From contig JASANC010004723.1 in assembly GCA_030248135.1 (NCBI GenBank), positions 1 through 64,000 of the forward strand: DNA of 64,000 nucleotides. Direction: 5' to 3'. The notes below the pieces were generated by a model, which saw only the letters and a program-made list of their open reading frames with translations, did not search any database and was not told where the DNA came from. Below, one piece after another: positions 10,601-25,600 of this stretch (its first letter is position 1; each line of letters starts with the position of its first letter). The translations under genes were made by a program, and so were the position numbers. This DNA comes from Theristus sp. LFF4_11 (lineage: Eukaryota; Nematoda; Chromadorea; Monhysterida; Xyalidae).

Positions 10601-13600
10601 AGAAGTATTGTGTGGAATGGAATTTCCACCATGATATCTCATTACTATCGAGTTAGTTATTCCAGCCTTTTATTCTTAGTTGTGTGCAAAAACCAAACGC
10701 TCTTATAAAAAATCTAGGTAATTGTGGTGTGTCGACCTACCGATTTCCGAGTGACACAAGCGTTTTTCCCATATCAAAACTCATCAAGTGCACATTGGAC
10801 TCGCGCAAACTGGGCAATGCCATGGATTGATGATCAACCAGTGATTGCCTCAAATGCCCTTGCCGAAGTTTATGTTGCGGCTTTATATGCACATGGTACG
10901 TTGAGACTCTTATCAATCAAACCAAGCAACCTGTTTTTGTTCACGATTGTTGTTAAAACATTATCTTTTTTAGCCTCAGCTCCGCAGTGCATAGGATGGT
11001 GGCATCAACACAACCATCGAGAATATTTTGTGTCAACGGCTGCCGTGTCAGAAGCAACTGCAGTCGCAGAGTGTTTCTCACGCGATGGTGTACTAGCAAA
11101 CTTGACCAGTGCTGATCAGCACTTCCTTACGTCCTTGCTTGACATGAACACCACAGTCTTTGCTGACGGGTAAGTTTTGTGATACAGTGCGCTTGCATAA
11201 GTCTTTTTTTCTTCTCTTTGTTTAGAATCATTGCCAATAAAATGTAAATTAATTGCAGTACCAACATTTGGGTGACTGGAGGTGCAATATCAATTCTTCT
11301 GACAAACATGCACTACAAATACAGCGCTATAGATCAGGGAATTCCGGCATCTGGTCTCGCTGGATTTATTTGCGAGCGAAAACGTCAGTTGACACCTTAG
11401 TTTTTTTTATATTTCAAGTAAGTGTACATATCATCTTTGATTTTTAGTTACCGTCACAAAAAACATATCATTGAAATGGAACGATTCAGCCACAACGGAA
11501 TATTTGATGGGCAGTCCACTTATGATTGCATTGAATGATACAGGAGTAAGTCCATTTATAGCAGTGGCTGAAAACTAGAGTTTACAGAACACATAATTGA
11601 AAAACAATGTTTTCCAGCCGAACGCCGCTCAGATTCACTACGAAGGAGAACTGATAGACACACTAACATTGGGAACTAATGAAACAGTGCAATACCCAAT
11701 TTTCGTCATAACACGAGAATACCTACCCACTGTATCAAACACAACACCAGTGTTGAAATTGAACCAAATTGCCCTGCTAGATGAAAACCTGACAATACTG
11801 CTTAATGACCCTTACGTGTCATGTAAGTTTGTCAAGTTTTAAATCCAAATACTGCTGACCGATATTAGCAAAAAAACTTAATTGCAGGGCCAAATACATT
11901 ACGAGTCTTCTTTGAGTTTGTTGATCCTTTGGGGTCAAACGGCACCTTTGCTGACTTAACCAGTTTGAATGATTCCAACTTCCATATGATTATTCGTCAT
12001 CTCAACAAACTTGGTCACTGGTACATTCGAGCATCCGTATGGAACGGAGTGTCAACTATGATATCGCACTACTATAGAGTATGCTGAACAACAACTCTAT
12101 AAAACACTGTAAAACTTGAATCAAAAACTTTGGAAGCTTTTAGGTGATCGTTGTCTGCCGACCGACTGAGTTCCGTATTACCCAAGCTTTCTTTCCTTAC
12201 GAAAACGAAACTGGCACCTATTGGAGCAGAGCGAACTGGGGCATGCCGTGGATTGATGATCAACCTGTTATTGCAGCCGATGCATTAGCTGAATTGCATT
12301 TTGCCGCATTGTATTCTCACGGTAAAGACCAAATAATAGTGCATTTGCTCCTATCTGTTTAATTCGGACGAAGAACGGTCTCCACGTTATTGAACGCTTT
12401 TTTCAGCGTCTGCCGTTCAATGTATTGGTTGGTGGCATCAGTACTTAGAGAGAGAGTACTATGTGTCAACTGACAATGTCACCGAAGCGACAGCTGTAGC
12501 TGAGTGCTTTTTACGAGACTCGAAACTAGCAAACCTAACAAGCACTGATAACCATTTCCTGACGGCACTTCTTGACAAGAACACCACACTCTTCATTGAC
12601 GGGTAAGATAGGCTAAAATTATCCAGTGTTCTCTAGTTTGAACTACACCAGGTAAATTATTATATAGTTTCAAAAATTATAGATCGAATCTATGGGTGGC
12701 TGGAGGAAATACCACAGTTCAACTGACCAATTCCTACTACAAATATAAAGTGCAAGATCAGGGAATTCCGGCAACGGGCATGGCGGGTTACATCTGTGAG
12801 CGGCAGAGTAGGTTTACTTTAAACCACTTTTTGTAATTTAAGAACAGCTTTGCGTCTCTATCAACATGCAAGAAAAATAATGTATTAATACCGTTACTTT
12901 TCAGTTTCCGCAACGAAGACATTTTCACTCAAATGGAATGACTCGGCAGTAACCGAATATTACAGTAGCAGCCCGTTCATTGTCAATCTGACAGATGTCG
13001 TGGTGAGATTTTTGGATTATTTATTGTTTTAGTTTCAAAAGACACTGTGCCAAGCATCCACAAAAACACACAACTTTAAAGCCATCAAACGCTACGCAAA
13101 TTCACTACCAAGGACAAGTGATTGATGCGGTTACGTTAGGAATTAACGAAACCGTTCAGTATCCAATATTCGTCATAACGAGACAATATCTATCAACTCT
13201 TGCAAATACGACGCCGACGTTAACACTAAACACAGTGGCCTTCTTAGACGAGAACATAACAGTTTTACTAGACGAACCCTATGTATCATGTAAGTTAAAC
13301 GTCAATTGACGTGGATACAAAGTGAGTATTTAAACCCAGTTTGAATTATGACATTTGCATCAACAGGGCCTAACACGATACGAGTCTTTTACGAGTTCGT
13401 TGACCCGCTTGACACGAACGGTACATTTGCCGATCTTGCTAGTGTTAACGACTCGAGTTTCCACACGATAGTTCGACCTCTGAACAAAGTCGGCCACTGG
13501 TACCTCAGAAGCATTGTGTGGAATGGAATTTCCACCATGATATCTCATTACTATCGAGTTGGTTTTTTAGTTTTTTTATCTTAATTGTATGCATTTGCCA

Positions 13601-16600
13601 AATGGCTCTTATGTATAATCTAGGTGATTGTGGTGTGTCGACCTACCGATTTCCGAGTAACACAAGCGTTTTTCCCATATCAAAACTCATCAAGTGCACA
13701 TTGGACTCGCGCAAACTGGGCAATGCCATGGATTGACGATCAACCAGTGATTGCTTCAAATGCCCTTGCCGAAGTTTATGTTGCTGCTTTATATGCACAT
13801 GGTACATTGAGACTTTTATCAATCAGACCAACCGACCTGTTCCGTTGACGATTGTTGCTAAAACATTATTTTTGTTTTAGCCTCAGCTCCCCAGTGCATA
13901 GGATGGTGGCATCAAAACAATCATCGAGAATATTTTGTGTCCACGGCTGCCGTGTCAGAAGCAACTGCAGTAGCAGAGTGTTTCTCTCGCGATGGAGTAC
14001 TAGCAAACTTAACCAGTGCTGATCAGCACTTCCTTACGTCCTTGCTTGACATGAACACCACAGTCTTTGCAGACGGGTAAATTTTGAGATTCAGAGCACT
14101 TGCATATGGCTTTCGATATTTTTCTCACTATTCACAATCATTACTACTAAAATATAAATTAATTGCAGTACCAACCTCTGGGTGACTGGAAGCGCAACAT
14201 CAATTCTTCTGACAAACATGCACTACAAATACAACGCAGTAGATCAGGGAACTCCGGCATCTGGTCTCGCTGGATTCATTTGCGAGCGAAAACGTAAGTT
14301 GACACCTTAGTTTTTTATTGCTGTCAACCACAAGCTCAAGGCTAACATTTTCATACGAAAAACAGTTTTGGTAGTTTGTTTACCAAGCGAGTACACATCA
14401 TGTCTGATTTTTAGTTACCGTCACGAAAAACATATCATTGAAATGGAACGATTCAGCTACAACGGAATACCTGATGGGCAGTCCACTTATGATTGCACTG
14501 AATGATACAGGAGTAAGTCCATTCATAGCAGTGGCTGAAAACCAGAATTTACAGAAAACACATAATTGAAAAACAATGTTTTCCAGCCGAACGCAGCTCA
14601 GATTCACTACGAAGGAGAACTGATAGATACACTAACATTGGGAACTAATGAAACAGTGCAATATCCAATTTTCGTTATAACACGAGAATACCTACCCACT
14701 GTATCAAACACAACACCAGTGTTGACATTGAACCAAATTGCCCTGCTAGATGAAAACATGACGATACTGCTCAATGACCCTTACGTGTCATGTAAGTTTG
14801 TCAAGTTTTAAATCCAAATACTGCTGACCGATATTAGCAAAAAAACTTAATTGCAGGGCCAAATACATTACGAGTCTTCTTTGAGTTTGTTGATCCTTTG
14901 GGATCGAACGGCACCTTTGCTGACTTGACCAGTTTGAACAATTCCAACTTCCACATGATAATTCGACATCTCAACAAACTTGGTCATTGGTATATTCGTG
15001 CATCCGTATGGAACGGAGTGTCAACAATGATATCGCACTACTATAGAGTACGCTGAACAACAATTGCATAAAACGCTATAAAACTTGAATCAAAAACTTT
15101 GAAAACTTTTAGGTCATCGTTGTTTGCCGACCGACTGAGTTCCGTATTACCCAAGCATTCTTCCCATACGAAAACGAAACTAGCACCTATTGGAGCAGAG
15201 CGAACTGGGGAATGCCGTGGATTGACGATCAACCTGTTATTGCAGCAGATGCATTGGCTGAATTGCACTTTGCTGCGTTATATTCTCACGGTAGAGACCA
15301 AATTATAGTGCATTTGCTCTGATCTTTTCAATTCCAATGAAGAACAGTCTCCATGGCATTGTACGTTTTTTCAGCATCTGCCGTTCAATGTATTGGCTGG
15401 TGGCATCAATATTCAGACCGAGAGTACTATGTGTCAATCGACAATGTCACCGAAGCGACAGCTGTGGCTGAGTGCTTTTTACGAGACTCGAAACTAGCAA
15501 ACCTAACAAGCACTGATAACCATTTCCTGACGGCACTTCTTGACAAGAACACCAGCCTCTTTATTGACGGGTAAGATAAGCTATAATTATCCAGCGTTTC
15601 CAATTTAAAGTACACATCACAGGGAAAAGAACATTCCAAATGTACTTCACTATGTACATACTTCATACATAGCAGAAAGCTCCCATATTTGTTTAGGTAT
15701 GTACATAGTTTGACCATAGCGTCTTAATTATGCATACATAACTAATAACAGACATAATTAGATACATACCTGTTTGTCTTGCCCCCTTAAGAGAGCGTGT
15801 ATCTGCATGCATTTGAGGGGTTTCCATAATTGCAAACATATTTATTATATACTTAGTCATAATTGTCTGACTGCGCCATAATCGCATATATGTGATATAT
15901 ACCCTATACCTCGATGGCTCAGTTATGTTACGCCACTATGGTACATACCATATACGTCGATGAGCCAATTATGTGTGCCACTATGGTTCATTTGGGGTAC
16001 ATTTGGAGTACATACATGTGTACATTTGGCGTACATTTGGATAGTTCTTTTCCCTGTGCATGGTAAATTATTATAAACTTCCCAAAATAAGGCAAATAGC
16101 GCTATAGAAGGCTGTGATTTGTGTGATTGTGGGAGAGTGCTGTTTGCACGTTTGGTAACGTCCTAATAAACTGGCAAACGACGGGAGGCGTATAATTTTA
16201 TTAACTTTAAGATCAAATCTATGGGTGGCTGGAGGAAATACCACAGTTCAACTGACAAATTCTTATTACAAATACAAAGTGCAAGATCAGGGCATTCCGG
16301 CTACCGGCATTGCCGGTTACATCTGTGAGCGGCAAAGTAGGTTTACATTCCAGACCACTCAATGTAATTTGAACTGCTTTGTGTTTCGAACAACAAACAA
16401 GAAAAATAATGTATTATTGCAACTAATTTTCAGTTTCCGCAGCAAAGACGTTTTCTCTCAAGTGGAACGATTCTGCGACATCCGAATATTACAGCACTAG
16501 TCCATTCATAATTAATCTAACCGCTTTTTTTGTAAGTGTTCAATTGCATGTTGGTATATCACCGTTTATTTTAATTCGACAACTTTCTAGCACTTTTAGC

Positions 16601-19600
16601 TTATAAACAACGTTTAATTGTTACAGCCAACAAACGCAACCCAAGTTCACTATCAAGGACAACTAATTGATGCAGTGACGTTGGGAATTAATGAAACTAT
16701 TCAATACCCAGTTTTCGTAATAACAAGACAATATTTATCTACACTCGCAAATACAACGCCATCTCTAACGTTGAACCGGGTGGCCTTTTTGGACGAAAAC
16801 ATTACCATCCTTTTGGATGAACCATACGCATCATGTAAGTTTTTTTGTCATTGAGTTCCTGTTTACAAAGTTGTGATTTGTGTAAAGATAGCCAATTCCA
16901 ATTTTTTTGTGGTTGACAGGGCCAAACACTTTGCGAGTCTTCTATGAATTTATTGACCCACTTGATACAAATGGTACATTTGCTGATCTTGCAAGTGTTA
17001 ATGACTCCAGTTTTCACACGATAACACGAACATTGAACAAGCTTGGTCATTGGTATCTAAGAACTATTGTGTGGAATGGCATTTCGTCCATGATATCTCA
17101 TTACTATCGCGTAAGTTTAAAGCACAAAAACTTTTATGCTTGCTTCTTATGTTGCACACAATTTAATAATATGTTTGGATCTCCAGATACTTGTCGTGTG
17201 TCGACCAATGGACTTCCGAGTTACACAAGTGTTTTTTCCCTACCAGAACTCTAGTAGCACTCATTGGTCAAGAGCTAACTGGGCAATGCCATGGATTAAT
17301 GATCAACCTATTGTTGCTGCGGATTCGCCAGCTGAACTGCATTTTGCAACTTTTTATTCGCATGGTTAGTAACTGTCGGTGATAAAAGCTTTCCGAAAAT
17401 TGTGATAAAAACTTTTTACTTCAGCATGTTATATCACATTCACATGAAACTGTGAGTCAATCTTGTTATATGAAATCTTAGTACTCAACAAGCACATAAA
17501 GACTCAGTACAAAACAAAAACAACATGTTGGAATGTGTAATATTTTGTGAACCAGCACCAACAAGTATTAACTATGGTTTCATCGTTTGGTAGTTATCGC
17601 GAACAAAATTTTTAGTCACGAAAAAAGTTTCAGGAACAGCACCGCAATGTATTGGTTGGTGGCATCAATATATGGATCGAGAATTTTACATTTCGACCAA
17701 CCGCGTCACAGAAGCAACTGCCGTAGCTGAATGCTTCCAGCGAGATTCGAAACTAGCAAACCTCACAAGCAATGATGATCACTTTTTGACCGCATTGGTA
17801 GACAAGAACACCACCATTTTTATCGATGGGTAAGCAGTATCACAGGGAACTCATGATATATGATGACATAGATGCATTGAAGATGAACTGTTGATGTTAA
17901 TCCGTCTTATTAACATTTTACCGATCTCAGCTCCTTAACAGTCATCAACGCTGTTGATTTCGAATGCATTGATGTGGCTAATGATGACTCTAATGTGCGC
18001 AAATGCTCATCTGTAATCATCCTAACTGTTAATGTAGATAATGTGTGACGCAAGCAAGCCACTGCATTTAACATTTCATTAACTACATATAAATGTGAAA
18101 GATGATGTTTTATGATTATGTTGATGCCACTAATGTACAGTTAATGTAACTAATGTGTGACGCACATAAACCACTGCATTTTCACCCCGTTAATGAGACG
18201 ACAGATGAAGATTCTCGTTGATTGTTAATAAATGTATGATATGGTATGATTTGACGCCCCTATGAGTCATCTTCCGCAATTTCGTTGTTGATAAATGCTA
18301 ATGAACGCCCCGATGAGTTTCACATTAACCGCATCTTCCACGCATCAATGTCATCATATATCATGAGTTCCCTGTGTATTGAATGTTGCCCTTGAAACAA
18401 AACTGTGCATTTATAATATGATACAGGGTGAGCCTAAAAAGGTTCGAACTTTAAATGCTCTCACTGGCTTAGGCTGACATGTTTCGAACAAATTGGAACA
18501 CTATTAAAACATTTTAAAAAGGTTTTTCTGACAATTTTTTTGGATATACCGTCTTTATTAATCACTACAGCAGAATAGCTAGAAAACATGAAAAATTGAT
18601 AAAGGTTGTGAAATACAGACAGTTGAATTAGCTGTAACAATTGTCAAATGATTAAACGTTTGTGACAACCCGAGTGTTTACAACACAATCAAAAGGGAAA
18701 AACAATTGCACACAGTTGCTTGAAAATACCGAATTGCATTGTATTAATTGCATTTGAGCAGTCCTTGATAATTCTGATGTTTAACTTTGAGTCTGAGTGT
18801 ACGTGAGCGGTTCTGCTCTGATGTGAATTTATCGTTTCAATCCAAAATAATTTTTTTTTCAGTTCCGACAATTTGTCACTTTGACTTTTTACAATAGCAT
18901 ACTATACAATTGTTTTCTGCAGTGAAACATACAGATTATCAATGAACATTGTGTCAAAAACTACTCTGTTAAACTGAACAGAAACGTGTAAACAAATAAA
19001 AATCTAGACCAAAAAAACACCCGAAATGTTTAAATAGTGATCCAAATTTTAAGTCACGAAATCTCACAAGAAGCCAGTAAGAACGTTTTGATGTTGGAAC
19101 CTTTTTTGGCTCACCCTGTGCATGGTAGAAAAAACGGCTCGTTCTCAAGTTCTCCTTACAAGAAATGTTCACAGGAGAAACAGAAAAATAAATGCTCTTA
19201 AATGCTCTCAAATGCAAATTTACTGCAACATTTGAATGTTTCAAATGTCCAAAAAAAACATTTGATCCGATAAAAAGCGACGAACATCGTGAATTGGTTC
19301 GTTGACATTTGAAATGTCTCAAATGTAGTTCAAATGGTCAGCGCGCGCAATTGCATTTTATATGTGCATATAACCGGTTCTTAATGCGGGAAAATTTATT
19401 CAAATGTTTAGTGCTAGCTGTTCTGTTCAAGTGTTGAGGAAATGCAGTTTCACGTTTTTTACGACTGTCACAGTGACCGCAGGTGGACCCACGAACGCTC
19501 AAAGGAAAACTGACGCTGCCAATGAAGCATAAAACGAAACGAAACGTAATACAAAGCATAACAGACCGTGCCTCGATGCAGCACATTGACACAGGCGCAT

Positions 19601-22600
19601 TTGAGAGCATTTGAATTGCAAAATGCGGAAATTAAATGCGTGAACATTTAATCGATCAGCTGCGATGGCAGTTTTTGGACCTTTTTAATGTACCCCTCAA
19701 ATGTTTCTTGATGTGGTATTATAGGTTTTAGAGGCAGTTAAATGTTTCTTGATGTGGTATTATAGGTTTTAAATGTTTCTTGATGTTGGCAACATTTAAG
19801 AGCATTTGAGAGCATTTAAGAGCATTTAAATTTCTGTTTCTCCTGTGGTTTGCTATTGATAAAGAAAAATGATTCAATTGATGTCGATTCAAAAGCCGGC
19901 TACATTTTTCTGCAAAACTGCTGGAAACAACTTTCAATTCTTCCCATCTAATTTAGGGTCTGTTAAATGCTGCAATTCTTATGTACGTTTTGAATTTTGA
20001 ATCACATCTGAATACTTTCCATTGGATATTTTTGTTTAGCTCGAGAAACAAAAAATCTGCGAAACTTTTGGTGAATACAAAAAAGTAAACAAAACGGAAC
20101 CTCTCGTAAATTCATAATGAACACCACCTGATTGCGCCTGAAACGGACGACTTCAATTCTTGAATTTTCAAATGAAATTTTAACACTATCAATGGTAACA
20201 TTTTTTTCGGCAGTCACTCAAATGTTAGAACAAAACCTTGTAACAAGCATGAGAACGAGCCATTTGTCCATTGCAGTTTTATGTAGCACCCCAGTTATAC
20301 AAATCAACCGTAATTCATTTACAACTGTACATACACTACGTTATGATTTAGATCAAGTTTGTGGGTGGCAGGTGGCAACCAATCAGTATCACTGTCGAAT
20401 TCACACTATAAATATAAAGTGACCGACCAGAATGGTTCACCAAACGGAACAGCTGGCTATATATGCGGCCGCCAGAGTGAGTAGAAACAATGTGGTTTTA
20501 ACTGTTAATGCGGATGCAACGGTAAAATTTCACAGGGAAAACGGTTCACCGGTATGGAATCAATATAGAGCAGCGATGTACCGCAATAATGTGTGTGATT
20601 ATTTGAACCAACATTGATTACAAATTCATCTCTTTCTCGTTGCACAAGTTGATATTTAGTTCTGGTTTTGTTCTCACCACCAAATACCAAAACATTCTCA
20701 CAATTCTCTATATGCAAATACCACTTACGGAAAATGCTGATCCTTTTTACTGTTTGGTTCTGATTGAAAATGTTTCTCATTCTCTCTAAAAATCAAAAAG
20801 TAAAACGTACAAAAGGAAAAGAACTAGGTGGCTAGAGCGTGTAACAACAATGTGCTTCATACGGGTTGTATTCAAATATGCAAATGTCTTGCACACGAAT
20901 CATTGCTGCTCCATACCGCCATATCGGTGGACCGTTTTCCCTATGTTTCAACTGCATTTTGTTTTTACTTTTTTTTCAGTTTCTGCCGCAAAGTCGTATT
21001 TGTTACGGTGGAACGATTCAGCAGAAACTGAGTATTTCAGCAGCAGCCCAATAATTGTGAATCTTACTGATACGCACGTTAGTAGAAAACGGATTTTCAA
21101 CTTAAAGTTTGACCACGCTTGCGAAGCCACAAGTCCTACAATATGTGAAACGTACCATTAAAATAAGAGGGCAATTGAAATATATGAACAGAGTGCAAGC
21201 ATACACAATAGAATGTGTGAAATGTACCACTAAAATAACAGGGCAATTGAGCTGACTGATTAACACAAAAAACTGACGTAGTATTTCAGTGCTGCTAATT
21301 TATTGTTGCTTCAACCTTTAAACTTTTATTTTTCAGCCCAATGCTGCTCAGGTTCATTACCAGGGTCAACTGATTGACAGCACAACTCTACGTACAAATG
21401 AAACAGTTCAATACTCGGTATATATAATTACAAGACAGTATCTATCCCGCGTGGAAAACACAACACCAACGTTAACCATTAATCGAATAGCGTTCTTGGA
21501 TGAAAACATTACAATATTGCTCGATGAACCATATGTTTCTTGTAAGTAAAAATTGCATCAGAAACATGGAGAAAGACGTTTCAAAAAAAACCAACATTAA
21601 CATGTTATTCGAATGCAGGGCCAAACACATTGCGAGTTTTCTACGAGTTCATGGACCCACTCGGTAGTAATGGCACGTTCGATGATTTGAACAGTCTACA
21701 TAACGCAACCGAGTACCACACTATTGTTCGTCATTTGGATAAACTTGGCCACTGGTACCTTCGAACAATTGTGTGGAATGGTGTATCAACGATGATATCG
21801 CATTATTATCGAGTATGCTAACAGTGTTTTAATACAAATCATAAATTAAAAGTGAATGAGAAAATTTACAAAAATTAAGTCCTTGTCGACAACGTTTTCT
21901 AAGCCGGTAATATCTTTTTAAGATTGTCGTCGTCTGCCGACCGACCGACTTCCGAATAACGCAGGCATTTTTTCCATATCAAAATGCTAGCAGTGCACAC
22001 TGGTTGCGCGCCAACTGGGCGATGCCGTGGATTAATGATCAACCCGTTATAGCATCAAACGCCGTTGCGGAACTTTACGTTGCCGCTCTTTACGATCACG
22101 GTTTGATTATGTTAAAACTCTTTCTGTACAGTGATGGGTCAAATTGCTCTGTTTTGTGTCTGAGGAACGAGGCTAAAATTTGGAAGTAATATAAAACTAA
22201 AGTTCGCATTTTCCTTTAAAATTAAAGATCTTGTTAGTGGCCATTGGGGGCCGATTGTGCATTGAAGCTTGCGGCTCACATTTCGAAAAGGATTAGCTTT
22301 AATTTTACACAGTTTTTTGCTCAATTTGTGACGTTATCGATAAATAAATCCGATGGGACACAATTTTTTTGCGTTTTTCTTTTTTCTATTTTTTTCTTTT
22401 TTTGCACACATTTTCTTTTTTACTAGCTTTGTGATTTCTGTGCGTTTGTTTTGTGTGGGTAGACAGTGAGATTTTGATGAAAAAATTTTGTTTGTAATTT
22501 ATGAGATTTTTGTTTGTTTTTAAAAAATCACAGGGAAAACGAATGTCCGTTCGTCGCAATTACGCGCATAAGTTTATTGTTTACGTAAATTCGAGCTGCT

Positions 22601-25600
22601 TGTAATTATGTCACATGATTAACAAACAACGTTAAAGGTGCACAATAATGCAGTCGTGAAAAAGCATATGTGCGCATAAGTGGAGACCACAGTTGAGGGC
22701 CCTATATTTCACACGCGCACACCTTTTTGCATAAGTACGCGTATCAATGTACTGATGATAAAATTACGCTGCATCATGTAATAACTGTAGCGTATGTATA
22801 GACGCATGTCGTAATAACGTTCCGCCAAGCCCCGCGTATGTACACACGCCCGTCGCCGATACGTTACGCCAAAACGTCGAAATACGTGACATATTTATAT
22901 GCTTAATTGGCACGTAATTACGACGAACAGACATTTGTTTTCCCTGTGAACACCTGCCGCAATTTTTTTTCCTGAAAAAGAACGTCGTCGTCAGTATTTT
23001 CAAACAAAAAATTTGTTTTACATGAAAATTGCTGCATTTGATATGTCTGAAACACACAAACAAGATTTAAAAAACTTTCACTGTTTGCACACACAAAATA
23101 ACCGCACAGAAACCACACAATTCAAAAAAATATCCATTCCAGTTTCTTTTTTATCAGATTTTTTGGCAACCAATCAGCTAATACTGCAAAGCATCCAGGG
23201 CGACTATTAATTAAGTAAAGACTAACTTAAGTCTGTAAAATTTGAGTTCCATACCTAAAAACCAGACGCGAAATGAAGCAATTTGAAACCTGTAGTTTTT
23301 TTGGCACAAACTGCAGAAGGTTGATTGATTGATTGGTTTCTTTTTTACTGTGACTGATTAATTGTTCATTTGTGCGAAACAAATACTTGATGTCCTTAAA
23401 ACATTGACAAAGAGTAACAACTATATTGCGCTTGTAGTATCCGCACCACAGTGCATTGGTTGGTGGCATCAGAACGAGAATGCCGAGTACTTTGTTTCCA
23501 CGACGGCCGTTTCGGAAGCAACTGCCATTTCGGAATGCTTCTCGAGAGATGCCGTGCTGGCAAATCTAACAAGCGTCAACCAACATTTCCTTACATCGCT
23601 TGTCGATATGAACACAACTATCTTCGCTGACGGGTATGATCCCTGAAAATCACTAATGTCAAATCAATAATATTAAGAACAATTCTAAAATATCAATATA
23701 ATATTAATATTAATCATAATAAATCATCAATCACTAATTAATTAATACAATATCAAAAGTTTCTTGCTGTCCTCAAAACATGCATTGAAAATAAAAAAAA
23801 GTTGCCTAAAAAATAGAGTCAACATTAACAAAACCCTCACACATGTACTAACTAAAACTTTCAATCATGCTTCAGGTCAAATCTCTGGGTAACAGGTGGC
23901 TCAAAATCAATCAAATTTAACAACATGCATTATAAATACAATACCGTAGACCAGGGAACACCAGCGACTGGTCTCGCTGGTTACATCTGCGAACGGCAAC
24001 GTTAGTTTCATATAGCAAATCAATTAACAAGTTTATTAGGTCATGTAGTCTTACAGGCAAATTAACAAAATGAACTTCCAATTTCAATTTTGGTTTTAGT
24101 TGTTTTTACCATTATTTTAACGCTGTCATTTGTTTTCCAGTAACGCTATCCAAGAACTTGTCACTGAAATGGAATGATTCGTCGTCGTCTGAATACTTGA
24201 TGAAGAGTCCAATAATGATTGCGTTGAATGATTCGGGTGTAAGTTGAAATTCAGTTGAATTTGTATGTATCAAATTTTTCACACAGCTATTACACTTTCA
24301 TGATCCATAACTGAGACGTCGGCATCGGCGGTTTCTACCTAACCTTTATATGTTGTTTTCCATATTTGCAACTTTTGGAAGTTTTACGTCACGTAACGGA
24401 CCTAGGCTAATAATGTGGTTTCAGGAAAGGGTACATAATCTGTGCTAAACCGAAACTTTTGTTTGGTAAAAATAACAAAATACCTATATGATTTAGTTTT
24501 AAAAAGTACTTTAAAAAGTGAAAGACATAAAACTTTTATAATAACTGAGATTCAAAAAAATCAGATTTTGAAAACTTTGTTTTATTTTTTAGCCAAACTC
24601 AGCGCAAGTGCACTTCGAAGGTCAGCTGATTGATACCGTGACGCTGGGCACCAACGAGACCGTGCAATATCCAATATACGTGATCACACGTCAGCATCTG
24701 ACTACAATCGCAAACACAACACCCACAATAACGCTGAAAAAAATAGCATTTTTAGACGAAAATATCTCGATCGTGCTTGACGAGCCTTTCGTTTCCTGTT
24801 AGCGCACTTTTTAGACGTTTTGTGTAACATCAAAAGACTTTTTTGGAAATATCTATAGAAAAACATTGCATGAACAGCAAGGTCTAATCACTTGCAGGGC
24901 CAAACACATTGCGTGTCTTCTTCGAATTTATGGACCCACAAGGCATGAACGGTACATTCGACGATCTCAACAGTCTACACAACGCAACAGAGTACCACAC
25001 CATTGTTCGGAAGTTGCATAAACTTGGCCACTGGTACCTGCGAGTGATTGTATGGAATGGCGTATCAACAGTGATATCACATTACTATAGAGTAAGCTTA
25101 TTTTATTTTCAGTTTTACGTTCAAGCTAAAACAATTACAGATATCATTATTAATTCAAGTTGAATTTATCTTCGCAGATAATTGTGGTGTGCCGACCAAC
25201 GGACTTCCGAGTAACCCAAGCATTCTTCCCCTATCAAAACTCATCTAGTGCTCATTGGACACGCGCAAATTGGGCAATGCCATGGATTGATGATCAACCC
25301 GTGATCGCTGCAAATGCGATGGCCGAAGTTTATATTGCGGCTTTATATGAGCACGGTACATACGTATAAACTTTATTTATGTTTTTTGTCTGCTTTTATT
25401 TTTAGCTGAAAAAAAACACAAAATCAATTCTCAGCTAAAAAAATCATCATAGGAAATCCGGTGTGTACTGGCTGGTGGCACCAGCATGCGCATGCAGAGT
25501 ACTACGTTTCGACCGCAGCGGTTACGGAAGCTACAGCTGTATCAGACTGTTTTGCACGTGATGCGGTGCTTGCAAACTTGACCAGTATTGATCAGCACTT

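Larger units (their letters stand above)
4361..15290 (+). repeat. Two-module higher-order tandem repeat (type I + type II, period 2970 bp)
   Basis: Type I and type II modules alternate: M1-M2, M3-M4, M5-M6. Positions 4852-5043 and 7822-8013 are the same sequence exactly 2970 bases apart. Identity extends through introns, so duplication was of genomic DNA, not of exons separately. M1-M2 and M5-M6 are closer to each other than to M3-M4 beyond 9950. The minus-strand copy shows the same 2970 period (1-985 equals 2971-3955). Confidence 0.85.
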
